Positions 18,698-27,523 of a stretch of 64,000 nt of DNA are shown in pieces (within the stretch, counting starts at the first letter, position 1; each line of letters opens with the position of its first letter). Source of the DNA: Thiosocius teredinicola (GTDB lineage: Bacteria > Pseudomonadota > Gammaproteobacteria > Chromatiales > Chromatiaceae). Below the pieces are notes generated by a model. It was given only the letters and a program-made list of their open reading frames with translations. It ran no database searches and was not told the origin of the DNA. Position numbers and translations under genes: made by a program. Location: assembly GCF_002009425.1 (NCBI RefSeq), contig NZ_CP019936.1, positions 248,001-312,000 of the forward strand. The letters run 5' to 3'.

Positions 18698-19324
18698 ATG
18701 ACCGCAGTCGCCGCTCGCCGATCCGTGATGACCCTGTTTTCAGATCCCCAGAGTCTGTACAGCCATCGGGTCCGGATGGTTTTGGCCGAAAAGAACGTTA
18801 CCTGCGACATCGTCGACGTCGATCCGCTCAATCTGCCGGAAGACGTCATGGACCTGAATCCCTACGGTACGGTGCCGACGCTGGTCGATCGCGACCTGGC
18901 CCTGTACGACTCGCGCATCATCTGCGAATACCTGGACGAGCGTTTCCCGCACCCGCCGTTGCTGCCGGTCGATCCGGTGTCGCGCGCCAGCGCGCGTCTG
19001 TACATGTTCCGCGTTGAGAATGACTGGTACGGCCTGGTCGACCAGATCCTGGGCGGCGGCAAGGCGGCCACCAAGGCGCGCAAGGAACTGCGTGAAGGTC
19101 TTACCGCGGCAGCCCCTGTGCTGGCCCACAAGCCGTTTTTCATGAGTGACGAGTTCACCCTTGTGGATGCCAGTATCGCGCCGTTGTTGTGGCGCCTGCC
19201 GGCGCTGGGCGTCGAACTGACGGGCACCGCGGCCAAGCAGGTCAACACCTATGCCGGTGGTCTCTTCACGCGCAACGGCTTCATCGCCAGCCTGACCGAG
19301 GAAGAGCGCGAGATGCGCCGCTAG
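18698..19324 (+). CDS. sspA: Stringent starvation protein A
   Basis: SspA is a glutathione-S-transferase-fold protein that binds RNA polymerase holoenzyme and modulates transcription under starvation and acid stress. The protein has 208 residues from the ATG at 18698: a thioredoxin-like N-domain (TLFSDPQSLYSHRVRMVLAEK, then NPYGTVPTLVDRDLALYDSRIICEYLDERFPHP) and an all-helical C-domain. No catalytic Cys or Ser for GST chemistry stands out, consistent with SspA. The order petABC-sspA-sspB is typical for gammaproteobacteria. Confidence 0.94.
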   Translation: MTAVAARRSVMTLFSDPQSLYSHRVRMVLAEKNVTCDIVDVDPLNLPEDVMDLNPYGTVPTLVDRDLALYDSRIICEYLDERFPHPPLLPVDPVSRASARLYMFRVENDWYGLVDQILGGGKAATKARKELREGLTAAAPVLAHKPFFMSDEFTLVDASIAPLLWRLPALGVELTGTAAKQVNTYAGGLFTRNGFIASLTEEEREMRR

Positions 19325-19341
19325 TTGTTGGTGCAGTTTCT

Positions 19342-19731
19342 ATGACATCCAATCGTCCGTATCTGATTCGTGCACTGTACGAGTGGTTGGTCGATAACGA
19401 ATTAACGCCCTATTTGCTGGTCGATGCCGACCGTGACTCGGTGCATGTACCGACGCGCTACGTCGAGGAAGGTCGGATCGTGCTCAATGTGAGCCCCAAT
19501 GCGGTTCGCGATCTGACTTTGGGCAACGACCTGATCGCCTTCGAGGCGCGCTTCGGCGGAAAGGCGTTCGCGATATCCCTGCCGCCGGAGGCGGTACTGG
19601 GCGTGTATGCACGTGAGAACGGCAAAGGCATGTTGTTTCCGGAAGAGACGGACGACTCGCCGGAACCACCGAAGCCCACGACACCTCCGAACAGCGGCGG
19701 TGGGCGGCCCACCCTGAAGGTGGTCAAGTAG
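19342..19731 (+). CDS. sspB: ClpXP adaptor SspB
   Basis: SspB binds ssrA-tagged proteins and N-terminal RseA fragments and delivers them to the ClpXP protease. The 129 residues contain the ssrA-binding fold (RPYLIRALYEWLVDNELTPYLLV, then GRIVLNVSPNAVRDL), a flexible Pro-rich linker from residue about 105, and the conserved C-terminal ClpX-docking peptide GRPTLKVVK. It starts 17 bases after sspA. With DegS also in this window, two parts of the sigma-E release pathway lie here. Confidence 0.95.
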   Translation: MTSNRPYLIRALYEWLVDNELTPYLLVDADRDSVHVPTRYVEEGRIVLNVSPNAVRDLTLGNDLIAFEARFGGKAFAISLPPEAVLGVYARENGKGMLFPEETDDSPEPPKPTTPPNSGGGRPTLKVVK

Positions 19732-19737
19732 CCGGGC

Positions 19738-20130
19738 TCAGCGCTCTTTGCGGCGAAACGGAATCACCTTTCTCTCGCCGTCGGGTTGTGCCGCCGGCGT
19801 TTCTGTTTCCACCTCCGCTTCACCTTCGATGATATGCGGCAGGCCGTCGTCGATGCTCTCGAGCTGTGTGCCGAGCATCAATACGTAGCCGACGCGCCGG
19901 CCAACACCTTCAAGACTGAATTCGAAGCGGAACATGCGGCGGATGCGCAGGCCTTTGTCCGACCAGCGGATACCCATGCGCACCAACGACACGGTCTCGT
20001 CGAGAAACTGCAATCCACGGTTCTGACAGTAACGGCGCGCCAGGGTCGTGGCGAACTCCCGCGCTCGCGCGCCATCGAGCCAGACCAATACCAGGCCGCC
20101 TACCAGCAGAAGTGCAAACAGATTCGTCAT
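19738..20130 (-). CDS. DUF3301-type membrane-anchored protein
   Basis: The ATG at 20128-20130 opens a 130-residue protein with an N-terminal hydrophobic anchor (FALLLVGGLVLVWLDG) and a domain with the signature ARRYCQNRGLQFLDETVSLVRM, which is how DUF3301 proteins of gammaproteobacteria begin. The C-terminus is acidic then ends in a basic RKVIPFRRKER tail. It is convergent with sspB with only six bases between the stops. Function unknown. Confidence 0.82.
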   Translation of the reverse strand: MTNLFALLLVGGLVLVWLDGARAREFATTLARRYCQNRGLQFLDETVSLVRMGIRWSDKGLRIRRMFRFEFSLEGVGRRVGYVLMLGTQLESIDDGLPHIIEGEAEVETETPAAQPDGERKVIPFRRKER

Positions 20131-20197
20131 CGTCGAAGTGCGCAAAAACGTCGGCTCGACCCTACCCGCAAACCAGCTGCCGATGCAATCGGGGTTT

Positions 20198-21676
20198 TCA
20201 GGATCGTTTGCGCAGGCCGCCGACGATGTGCAGCGCACGCGCCTCGAAGCCATCCGGTTTGCCGGCCGCCAGCCACAGCGCCAGATGGAGCGATCCGTAG
20301 GTGAGGGCACCGATAACGATCAATGCCGCAACGCTGGCGATGTCGGAACCCAGGCCGCTGCCGGGTGGCGGCAATACCTGCATTGAACCCCAGAGAGCAG
20401 CAACCATGCCGGCAACGGCCAACACAGAGCGCCACGAAGCGGCCAGCAGTGCGATCGGGTTGACGCCGGTGTGCCGGCGCAACATATCCAGATTCACAGC
20501 GAGTTCGAGGTGGGCGACGACGAGCCACGCGACCAGCAGGCCCTCGAACCCCCCCAATCTGATGCCGATCCACAATCCAGGTATCACATACGCCAGCTTC
20601 AACAGCTCGCGGCGGAACAGCGGCTTGGTGTGTCCCTTCGATATCAGCACCGTGTCGCCCATACTGGAGATCGCCGACAGCGCGCCGACCACCGCGACGA
20701 AGCGCATCACGTCGATCGCCCCCAGCCATTGATCGCCCAGCAGCAACGGCACCAAGCGGTCCGCCAGCATAACGATCCCCAGACCGATCGGCAGCGCCAA
20801 GCCGACGATGCTCGTCATGGCGTAGCGGAACGCTTTGCGGTGATTACCTTCGTCGCCTGACAAGTGGGCGAGCGCGGGTAGCAGGGCGCGCCGGATCGGC
20901 GTCAGCACTTCGTGCGTCGCCATGTTGGCGATCTCTGACCCCACGTGCAGCACGCCTACCTTGGCCGCCGGCAGGTAGGCGCCGACGAGGAAGAGTTGCG
21001 CCCTGCCGAGCACGGCGGTCACCAGCTGCCCACCCATCAGCCACCCCGAGAAATTGATCAACCGTCGAAATGAAGCCAGTGAGAAGCGGGGGCGTTCACG
21101 TGCGAAGCGATAGGTCATGGCGACGCTCGCCAGCGTCGCTGCAATATTGCCGACGATCAGCGTCCAGTATTCGCGATAGATCAGGGTCAGTGTGATCGTT
21201 ACGAAGAATCCCGCGAGCTTGGTCGTTACCTGCAGAACGAACTCTCGCCGCAGATCCATGGCCTTCTCGAACATGATGAAGCGTGGATTGCGCAGACCGT
21301 CGATGACAGGGATCAGCGCCACCAGCAACATGACGCCGACCAGGCGCATGTCGTCCATCAGCGCGGCATAGGGATATGCCCCGAGCAACAAAATCAGCGC
21401 GATACCGCCACCGCGGATGGCGTTCATCGACCAGGCGGTGTCGAAGTCTGCATCGCTCGTATCGCGCAGCGAGATCAAGGCCTGCTCGAAGCGCAAGTCG
21501 CTCAGGGTCTGGATGACGAAGTAGAATGCCGAAGCCAGGGCGACGATACCGAAGTCATCCGGCGTCAGCAGTCGCGCCAGGATCAGCGTGCTGATCAGGC
21601 CGATCGATCGCACCACCAGGCGGCTTCCGGCGAGCCAGAGGCTGCTGTGGGCGACGCGCTGCGATAGAGACGGCAC
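20198..21676 (-). CDS. Oligosaccharide flippase family protein (Wzx/MATE-like), first copy
   Basis: A 492-residue protein with about 12-14 membrane helices of the polysaccharide transporter (PST/RfbX) family. The N-terminal VRSIGLISTLILARLLTPDDFGIVALASAFYFV is the recognisable family start (ILARLLxPxDFGxxA). It would flip lipid-linked sugar units across the inner membrane. The gene lies beside two glycosyltransferases, and a second flippase of the same family is encoded at 38.9 kb; the substrate of either cannot be told from sequence. Confidence 0.88.
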   Translation of the reverse strand: MPSLSQRVAHSSLWLAGSRLVVRSIGLISTLILARLLTPDDFGIVALASAFYFVIQTLSDLRFEQALISLRDTSDADFDTAWSMNAIRGGGIALILLLGAYPYAALMDDMRLVGVMLLVALIPVIDGLRNPRFIMFEKAMDLRREFVLQVTTKLAGFFVTITLTLIYREYWTLIVGNIAATLASVAMTYRFARERPRFSLASFRRLINFSGWLMGGQLVTAVLGRAQLFLVGAYLPAAKVGVLHVGSEIANMATHEVLTPIRRALLPALAHLSGDEGNHRKAFRYAMTSIVGLALPIGLGIVMLADRLVPLLLGDQWLGAIDVMRFVAVVGALSAISSMGDTVLISKGHTKPLFRRELLKLAYVIPGLWIGIRLGGFEGLLVAWLVVAHLELAVNLDMLRRHTGVNPIALLAASWRSVLAVAGMVAALWGSMQVLPPPGSGLGSDIASVAALIVIGALTYGSLHLALWLAAGKPDGFEARALHIVGGLRKRS

Positions 21677-22021
21677 GCTCAGTCAAAAGCCTCGTATTGG
21701 ACGGTATTTCGCTTGGCGGCGGAATGGCGATGCATCGCTGCGTAAGCCGGCCGGTGCCGAATACCGCGTTCGAGAGGTGTTGCAGGCGAAGCAGGACATA
21801 ACGCGGGCATCTTACTATCGCGCTCACGCCCGCGGAACGATCTCAGCGCAGATGGCTGTTTCTGCACGCCGGGGAGTACAAGTGTCGCGAGCGGCATGGC
21901 GGGTTCTGCTGGCGATCCGTAGCGACGAGAAAGTGCTGAATAGTGCCCGACCTTGCCGGGGAGCAGCGCCTGTTACATGCTCCGGCTCATTGGGCGTTGG
22001 CCCTTGACTGACTGAAACGAC
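21677..22021. other. Intergenic region between divergent flippase and glycosyltransferase genes
   Basis: These 345 bases should hold the promoters for both flanking genes. No convincing gene is visible: short open frames here have shadow-like composition. I see no clear terminator, repeat or recognisable operator. Confidence 0.5.
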
Positions 22022-22948
22022 ATGCCGGCCCGATTGACCCTCAGCCTCATCACCCCAGTTTTCAATACCCCGCCGGACTATCTGGCGGCTGTGGCGCAGT
22101 CGCTACCCGCCGCCGTCGGGCGGCACAGCTACGAATGGATCATCGTGGACGATGGCAGTACCGATGGGCCAACGTGTGCGATGTTGGGTGAGCTCGCAAC
22201 ACAGCCCGAGGTCCGGTTGTTAACGAATACCAAGACCAAGGGTGCGGCGGGTGCTCGCAATACCGGAGCCGACGTGTCGCAGGCTCCCTACCTGGTGTTC
22301 GTCGATGCCGACGACCTGTTGCAGTCGGGCGGGATTGAATCGTTGCTTGATGCGATCACCAACAATCCGCAGCTGCGTTGCGTGGTGGCCGACTTCGAGC
22401 AGTTCGAAGACGCGCCGGGTGACGTTGACGTTGCTCCCGAGCTGTTGGCCGACAGCGAGTGCGTGCCGGTGCATGAACCGGATATCGCGCGCCGATTGAT
22501 CTTCGAAACACTGTTCAACCAAGGCTCTTACGTGGTCGAGCGCAGTCTGTTTTTCGATCTCGGGGGGTTCGATGAGCGCTTCCGCATCGGTGAGGATTGG
22601 TTGTTGTGGATGCGGCTTGCAGTGCGCAAAGAGATCTACTATTGCCGGCGTCTGGTAATGTGGCAGAGGCGCGGTCATGCGTCGGTTATGTCGGGTAGTC
22701 TAAGCGCCACGCAGGCGGTCGTTGCGCCGTACCTCGCTGCACGAAGGGACACGCAATTTGTCGATCTGAAGAAACCGCTGCGTTGGCGCATCAGCAAACT
22801 GTACGGCCTGCTCGCACAGCGCAACGCAGATGGCGGAAGCTATTGGAACAGCGTGCGATTCGCCATGTTGGCGGCGCTGTGGTCGGTCAATGATCTCGGG
22901 CAGTGGTGGAATGTCGTCCGCGTAGCCGCCGGGCAGGCGCCTCGCTAG
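22022..22948 (+). CDS. Family 2 glycosyltransferase
   Basis: A 308-residue GT-A fold glycosyltransferase. Family marks are SLITPVFNTPPDYL at the start, WIIVDDGSTDGPT, the NTGADVSQAPYLVFVDADDLL segment with the metal-binding D-x-D (DADD), and a late EDWLLWMRLAV (the ED motif of GT2). No membrane helix is evident, so it probably works at the cytoplasmic face on a lipid-linked acceptor. It is convergent with the next gene (four-base overlap at their ends). Donor and acceptor are unknown. Confidence 0.92.
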   Translation: MPARLTLSLITPVFNTPPDYLAAVAQSLPAAVGRHSYEWIIVDDGSTDGPTCAMLGELATQPEVRLLTNTKTKGAAGARNTGADVSQAPYLVFVDADDLLQSGGIESLLDAITNNPQLRCVVADFEQFEDAPGDVDVAPELLADSECVPVHEPDIARRLIFETLFNQGSYVVERSLFFDLGGFDERFRIGEDWLLWMRLAVRKEIYYCRRLVMWQRRGHASVMSGSLSATQAVVAPYLAARRDTQFVDLKKPLRWRISKLYGLLAQRNADGGSYWNSVRFAMLAALWSVNDLGQWWNVVRVAAGQAPR

Positions 22949-24126
22949 CGTTGCTTTCTCGTCCAGAATGCTTCGTAGCTGCTGTACGCGCTTCCCCAGG
23001 TAAAGGTTGTGGCCACGCGTCGTTTCATCAGGTTGATCTGGCGTCCTGTCTCGGTAGGGTTGAACAGCGCATCGTCGATAGCCTGGGCGAGGGCATCCGG
23101 ATTCTCGCTTTCGGCAAGATAGGGGTAGTAGCTGCCCAGAACCTCGGGTATGCCGCCAACCCGCGTTGCGACGATCGGCGTCTCCAGGTATCCGGCCTCG
23201 AGCAGCGTGATGCCGAAAGGCTCTTCGCGCGATGGCTGCACCAGCAACCGGGCATTGCGAATCGCCGCCAGCGTTCTGCCGTGGTCGAGATCGAGAATGA
23301 AGAACACGTGGTGGTGTAGGCCCAGTTGCCGGACTGTGCTGCGCAGCGTCTTGAGGTGCGGCGTGTTGCGGCCGATAAGTACCAGCGCCGACTTGAGTCC
23401 TTCACGCAGCAGTTGGGTGTAGGCATGCAGCAGCACGTCCTGGCCTTTCTTGTGCTCGAATGTGCCGACGCTCAGCAGGTAGTTGTCGAATTCGCCGATG
23501 TTGGGTTGGTAGTCGACGTGTCTGCTGTTGTCCAGCTCTTCGATATCGATGCCGTTGTGAATCGTTACCACCCGGCGTTCGTCGATCTTCAGGGTGTTGC
23601 GCGCGCGCCGGGCGAGATCGTCGGAACAGCAGATAACGCGATGCCCCTGACGCAACATCCAGCGCAGCATCGCCATGCCGCCGGGCCCTAGTGCGCGCAG
23701 CTCGGTAAGATCGGCGCCGTGCAGCGAGTACAGCAGGCGCAGTTTCAGCGGCGTGAACGCCCGCAGCATGGCGAACACAAAGTAATGCAGGCCGACATAG
23801 TGCATGCTGATGATGCGCACGTTGTTTTCGGAGATGAACTTGCGCCATTCGGCAAGTTGTCGGCGCATGCTGAAGGCGAAGCCCGCCAGGTTGCGCATCG
23901 GGTTCTCCGGGGCGAGCGGTTGGCGAAGACGGCCGGAGATCAGGGTGATTCCCTCGTAGTCGCCCTCTACGAAGCGTTCGTGCGACCAGTCGGCGCAGAA
24001 GATGATGGGGCGCAATCTGTGGCGCCGCGCGGCCTCGCGCGCAAGATTCAGTACCACCTGATTAACGCCGCCTGCGGCGGACAGTTCCCAAGGCAATACA
24101 AACAGAATGCTGGGTCGGCGTTTCAT
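22945..24126 (-). CDS. Family 4 glycosyltransferase
   Basis: A 393-residue GT-B fold enzyme of the GT4 type. It starts SILFVLPWELSAAGGVNQVVLNLA, with the Gly-rich N-terminal loop, and carries the C-terminal donor-site pattern LVQPSREEPFGITLLEAGYLETPIVA with the E-x7-E spacing (Glu in REEPFG, Glu in LLEAG). LLSVGTFEHKKGQD is the usual interdomain strand. It belongs to the 20-24 kb surface polysaccharide group with the flippase and the GT2. Sugar specificity is not predictable. Confidence 0.92.
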   Translation of the reverse strand: MKRRPSILFVLPWELSAAGGVNQVVLNLAREAARRHRLRPIIFCADWSHERFVEGDYEGITLISGRLRQPLAPENPMRNLAGFAFSMRRQLAEWRKFISENNVRIISMHYVGLHYFVFAMLRAFTPLKLRLLYSLHGADLTELRALGPGGMAMLRWMLRQGHRVICCSDDLARRARNTLKIDERRVVTIHNGIDIEELDNSRHVDYQPNIGEFDNYLLSVGTFEHKKGQDVLLHAYTQLLREGLKSALVLIGRNTPHLKTLRSTVRQLGLHHHVFFILDLDHGRTLAAIRNARLLVQPSREEPFGITLLEAGYLETPIVATRVGGIPEVLGSYYPYLAESENPDALAQAIDDALFNPTETGRQINLMKRRVATTFTWGSAYSSYEAFWTRKQR

Positions 24127-24171
24127 ATGGCTACCTTTCAGCGGCTGCTGCCGACTGCACGCAGCGATCTA

Positions 24172-24972
24172 TCAGGTCAGTCGATCTCGTCGTAAGCGGC
24201 TACGGGCGTCGAACATGCGTCGCGAAGCAAGCAATACCGCTGCCATGCTGCCGAGGCCGGTGCCGGCGGCAATCAAGAACAAAATCAACAACTGGTACTT
24301 GGCTGCTTCCATTGGCGGACTGCCGGCGAGGATCTGGCCGGTCATCATCCCTGGCAGGCTGACGATACCAGCCGTGCTCATGGAGTTCACGATTGGGATC
24401 AAGCCGGCGCGAAGTGCGTCACGCTGTATGTCTCCGATCGCCTGGACTGCGGTTTGCCCAAGTGCCAAGCGTGCTTCGATTTGATGGCGTTTGTCGAGCG
24501 TCTGCCGGGTCAGGTTGTCTAGGGCAACCGCAATACCGTTCATCGTGTTGCCGAGCAGCATGCCCAGTAGCGGGATCGCATATTGCGGCGTGTACCACGG
24601 GGTCGGCTGCAACAGCACGACCAGCGCGAGTATCGCGATCGAGAACGACGACAGAAACATCGACAAGGCGCCGGTGCCGTAGCCCCACACGCCGCGTAGC
24701 CGATGTTTCTGTCGCGCCATGACTTCGTAGCCGGCGACAGCCAGCATAACGAACGCGAGCAGGGCGACCAGCCCGGGGTGTGCGGCGCTGAACAGCGTCT
24801 TCAGCACCAGCCCGAGCAACAGTAGCTGAACGGTGCTGCGGGCGCCGGCGATCAGCATGCGCCGCCCGATGCCCAGGCGCAGCTGCCACGACAGTATCGC
24901 CAGCAATACCATCAAGCCGGCAGCCAGGCTCAGATCCCATGGCGACAGCAGAATCAGGCCGCTAGGCGACAT
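24172..24972 (-). CDS. ABC transporter permease, FetB/UPF0014 family
   Basis: A 266-residue membrane protein with about seven helices. The family block LLGMLLGNTMNGIAVALDNL and the later LSLPGMMTGQILAGSPPMEAAKYQ are diagnostic of UPF0014 (E. coli YbbM/FetB). In E. coli FetAB has been linked to iron export and resistance to oxidative stress. It overlaps the start region of nothing downstream but shares 11 bases with the ATPase gene upstream (24962-24972), so the two are one unit. Confidence 0.9.
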   Translation of the reverse strand: MSPSGLILLSPWDLSLAAGLMVLLAILSWQLRLGIGRRMLIAGARSTVQLLLLGLVLKTLFSAAHPGLVALLAFVMLAVAGYEVMARQKHRLRGVWGYGTGALSMFLSSFSIAILALVVLLQPTPWYTPQYAIPLLGMLLGNTMNGIAVALDNLTRQTLDKRHQIEARLALGQTAVQAIGDIQRDALRAGLIPIVNSMSTAGIVSLPGMMTGQILAGSPPMEAAKYQLLILFLIAAGTGLGSMAAVLLASRRMFDARSRLRRDRLT

Positions 24973-25564
24973 CGCCTTGCCTCAAAACGCCTTGTTCGAT
25001 GTGCATCACGCGATCTGCGATGCGCGCTCGTTGCGCTGGATCGTGGCTGACCCACAAGACGCAGCCATCGGTGCTTTTGCACCAAGTGTCGACCAGCTGC
25101 TCTACCCGTGCGGTATTCGATTGATCGAGGTTTGCGGTCGCTTCATCAAGCAGCAACACGCTGGGACCGTGCGCCAGGGCGCGGGCGATCGCCAGGCGTT
25201 GGCGTTCGCCGCTCGAAAGGCGCTGTACGTCCCAGTCGAGCACTTCGTCTGTAAAGCCGAGCGCCTGCAATACACCGCTGTCCCAGTGCTCTGCGTGGTC
25301 ACGTACCAGTTCGTGCCACCATGCGCTTTCTGCCGCCACGTACATGACCTGTCGACGCCATTCGGGTGCGCGCATATCGCTGCGTGCCTGGTCGTTCAAC
25401 CACAGTTCGCCCGCGGCCTCGTCGAGATCGGCGATGGCGCGCAACAGCAAAGTCTTGCCTGCGCCCGACGGGCCATGCACGGCAACGCATTCGCCACTGC
25501 CAATGTTGAGCTCGCCGGCGTTCACCCCGTTGCCCGCCAGATTCTTGATACGCAGTGTGCTCAC
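24962..25564 (-). CDS. ABC transporter ATP-binding protein, FetA-like
   Basis: This is the partner ATPase of the UPF0014 permease. The likely start is the GTG at 25562-25564, which overlaps the trmB stop (GTGA); an ATG at 25591 inside trmB is possible. About 200 residues carry Walker A HGPSGAGKTLLL, signature LSSGERQRLAIARALA, Walker B VLLLDEATANLD and the switch His in WVSHD. The small size without extra domains and the linkage to the permease support FetA. The substrate is inferred, not shown. Confidence 0.88.
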   Translation of the reverse strand: MSTLRIKNLAGNGVNAGELNIGSGECVAVHGPSGAGKTLLLRAIADLDEAAGELWLNDQARSDMRAPEWRRQVMYVAAESAWWHELVRDHAEHWDSGVLQALGFTDEVLDWDVQRLSSGERQRLAIARALAHGPSVLLLDEATANLDQSNTARVEQLVDTWCKSTDGCVLWVSHDPAQRARIADRVMHIEQGVLRQGDVA

Positions 25565-26256
25565 CGGCGACGGGTGAAGATCAGATCCCACACGCCGTGG
25601 CCGAGGCGATGGCCGCGCTGTTCGAACTTGGTCAGCGGGCGATCATCCGGCCGCGGTGTGTAGTTGCCGGGGCCGGCGCGATTTTCGAACCGCTGCGCAT
25701 CGCTGCTGAGCACGTCCATCATGTGTTCCGCGTAGTGTTCCCAATCGGTGGCCGCATGGAAGAAGCCGCCAGGTTTCAAAGCGCGCGCGATCTTGTCGAG
25801 GAAGGAACGCTGCAGGATGCGGCGCTTGTGATGGCGCTTTTTGTGCCAGGGGTCGGGAAAGAACAGGTACACGCCCGAGAGGCTGGCGGCGGGGATCATG
25901 TGGTCGAGCACCTCGATGGCATCGTGCCTTGCCACGCGCACATTGGTGCACCCGGATTCCTCGAGTTTCAGCAGCAGGTGGCCAACCCCCGGGCCATGCA
26001 CCTCGATGCCGAGATAGTTGCGTTCGGGATGGCGTCTCGCCATGTCCGCCAGGCTCTCGCCGTTGCCGAAGCCGATCTCGACGAACACCGGGTTGTCGTT
26101 GCCGAACAGCTCGGCGAAATCAAGCGGCATCTGCGCGTACTCGACGCCCCATGTCGGCCAAAGGGTATCGAATGCCCGCTGCTGGCCGGGTGTGAGTCGC
26201 CCTTCGCGGAGCACAAAGCTACGAATAGGACGATGTGGTCGTTGCTGTTCAGACAT
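25561..26256 (-). CDS. trmB: tRNA (guanine-N7-)-methyltransferase TrmB
   Basis: TrmB makes m7G46 in the variable loop of tRNAs, using S-adenosylmethionine. The 231 residues start at the ATG 26254-26256. The SAM motif VFVEIGFGNGESLADMA and the catalytic region VYLFFPDPWHKKRHHKRR are diagnostic. The C-terminal TKFEQRGHRLGHGVWDL is the usual T-x-x-E/F-x-R-G end. It overlaps the FetA-like gene by four bases; the thiG gene lies upstream on the same strand 88 bases away. Confidence 0.96.
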   Translation of the reverse strand: MSEQQRPHRPIRSFVLREGRLTPGQQRAFDTLWPTWGVEYAQMPLDFAELFGNDNPVFVEIGFGNGESLADMARRHPERNYLGIEVHGPGVGHLLLKLEESGCTNVRVARHDAIEVLDHMIPAASLSGVYLFFPDPWHKKRHHKRRILQRSFLDKIARALKPGGFFHAATDWEHYAEHMMDVLSSDAQRFENRAGPGNYTPRPDDRPLTKFEQRGHRLGHGVWDLIFTRRR

Positions 26257-26344
26257 GCTGATGTGCTTGGCGGCGCTGCTTGGCTGGGGTAATGCATCCG
26301 GGCGAAAGGTCATTTCGCCCCGTTGCCGCATCGCAGGCTGCGCG

Positions 26345-27139
26345 TCAGTCGAAAAACAGGCCGTCGACAGGCGAGGACGCCGACGCATAGCGCCGCGCCG
26401 GCATACGACCGGCCAGATAGGCTTCGCGCCCTGCCTCGATTGCCTTGCGCATTGCGCTTGCCATCAATACCGGTTTGTTGGCGGCGGCGATGGCCGTGTT
26501 CATCAGCACGCCGTCACATCCCAGTTCCATTGCGACGGCCGCGTCGGAGGCGGTACCCACGCCTGCATCGACCAGGACCGGTACCGATGCATTCTCAACA
26601 ATGGTGCGGATGTTCAGCTTGTTGCGGATGCCCAGGCCGGAGCCGATCGGCGCGGCCAGCGGCATGACGGCCGCGCATCCCATCTCTTCGAGCTGGCGCG
26701 CGATGATTGGGTCGTCATTGGTGTACACCATGATGCGGAAGCCGTCCTTGATCAGAATCTCCGCCGCTTTCATTGTCGCGACGACGTCAGGAAACAAAGT
26801 CTTCTCGTCGCCCAATACTTCGAGCTTGACCAGGTCGTGACCATCAAGCAGTTCGCGCGCCAAGCGGCAGGTGCGCACGGCCGTGTCGACGTCGTAACAG
26901 CCTGCGGTATTCGGCAACAGGGTGTACTTGTCTGGCGGCAACACGTCGAGGATGTTGGGTTCGTCGCTGTTCTGGCCGATATTCGTCCGGCGCACCGCGA
27001 TGGTGATGATTTCGGCACCGCTCGCCTCGATGGCGGCGCGCGTTTCGTCCATGTCCTTGTATTTGCCGGTGCCTACGAGCAGGCGCGAGTTAAAGGTGCG
27101 GTCGGCGATGACCAACTGGTCAGCATTCGTTTCAGACAT
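26345..27139 (-). CDS. thiG: Thiazole synthase ThiG
   Basis: ThiG condenses deoxyxylulose-5-phosphate, dehydroglycine and sulfur from ThiS thiocarboxylate into the thiazole phosphate of thiamine. The TIM-barrel protein has 264 residues. The Schiff-base Lys is in [12 protein letters not shown]; other family motifs are [32 protein letters not shown] and [23 protein letters not shown]. It is downstream of thiS on the same strand with 60 bases between, the usual pair. The dehydroglycine-forming partner (ThiO or ThiH) is not in this window. Confidence 0.97.
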   Translation of the reverse strand: MSETNADQLVIADRTFNSRLLVGTGKYKDMDETRAAIEASGAEIITIAVRRTNIGQNSDEPNILDVLPPDKYTLLPNTAGCYDVDTAVRTCRLARELLDGHDLVKLEVLGDEKTLFPDVVATMKAAEILIKDGFRIMVYTNDDPIIARQLEEMGCAAVMPLAAPIGSGLGIRNKLNIRTIVENASVPVLVDAGVGTASDAAVAMELGCDGVLMNTAIAAANKPVLMASAMRKAIEAGREAYLAGRMPARRYASASSPVDGLFFD

Positions 27140-27199
27140 CGCTTTTTCTCGGTTGAAGATGGTGATGAGGTGTTGCTTTGCGGTGACGCGGCAGGCCGA

Positions 27200-27400
27200 T
27201 CAGCCTCCGCCGATCGCTTGCACGACCTCTACGCGGTCGTCGGCATGCAGGGGGTGCGAGGTATGCTGACTCCGCGGGATGAGCTCCTCGTTGATCTCGA
27301 CGGCATAGCGTTTATTACACAGATCAAGCGTGGCCAGCAAGTCGGCCAAGGTACTGTCGGAAGTCACCTCGCGTGGTTCACCGTTCAGCAGGATATGCAT
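27200..27400 (-). CDS. thiS: Sulfur carrier protein ThiS
   Basis: A 66-residue ubiquitin-like protein that carries sulfur as a C-terminal thiocarboxylate to ThiG. It ends in the required diglycine (VVQAIGGG, one Gly more than the minimal motif, as in many relatives). MHILLNGEP is the typical start. I see no TPP riboswitch in the leader (27401-27523): the CTGAGA core of the THI element is absent. Confidence 0.95.
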   Translation of the reverse strand: MHILLNGEPREVTSDSTLADLLATLDLCNKRYAVEINEELIPRSQHTSHPLHADDRVEVVQAIGGG

Positions 27401-27523
27401 GGCAACATCTTTTCAAATATATGAAACTAGACGCGATTTTACACTAAACTCAACAAGCGAATTCACCCTTGTCGCTGTTGATCCGGGATATCACTTCTAA
27501 TTACAACAACATGGAGGCCCTGG

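Noticed and set aside
27401-27523. TPP riboswitch upstream of thiS
   Set aside because: The conserved CTGAGA core and helix pattern are absent on the minus strand.
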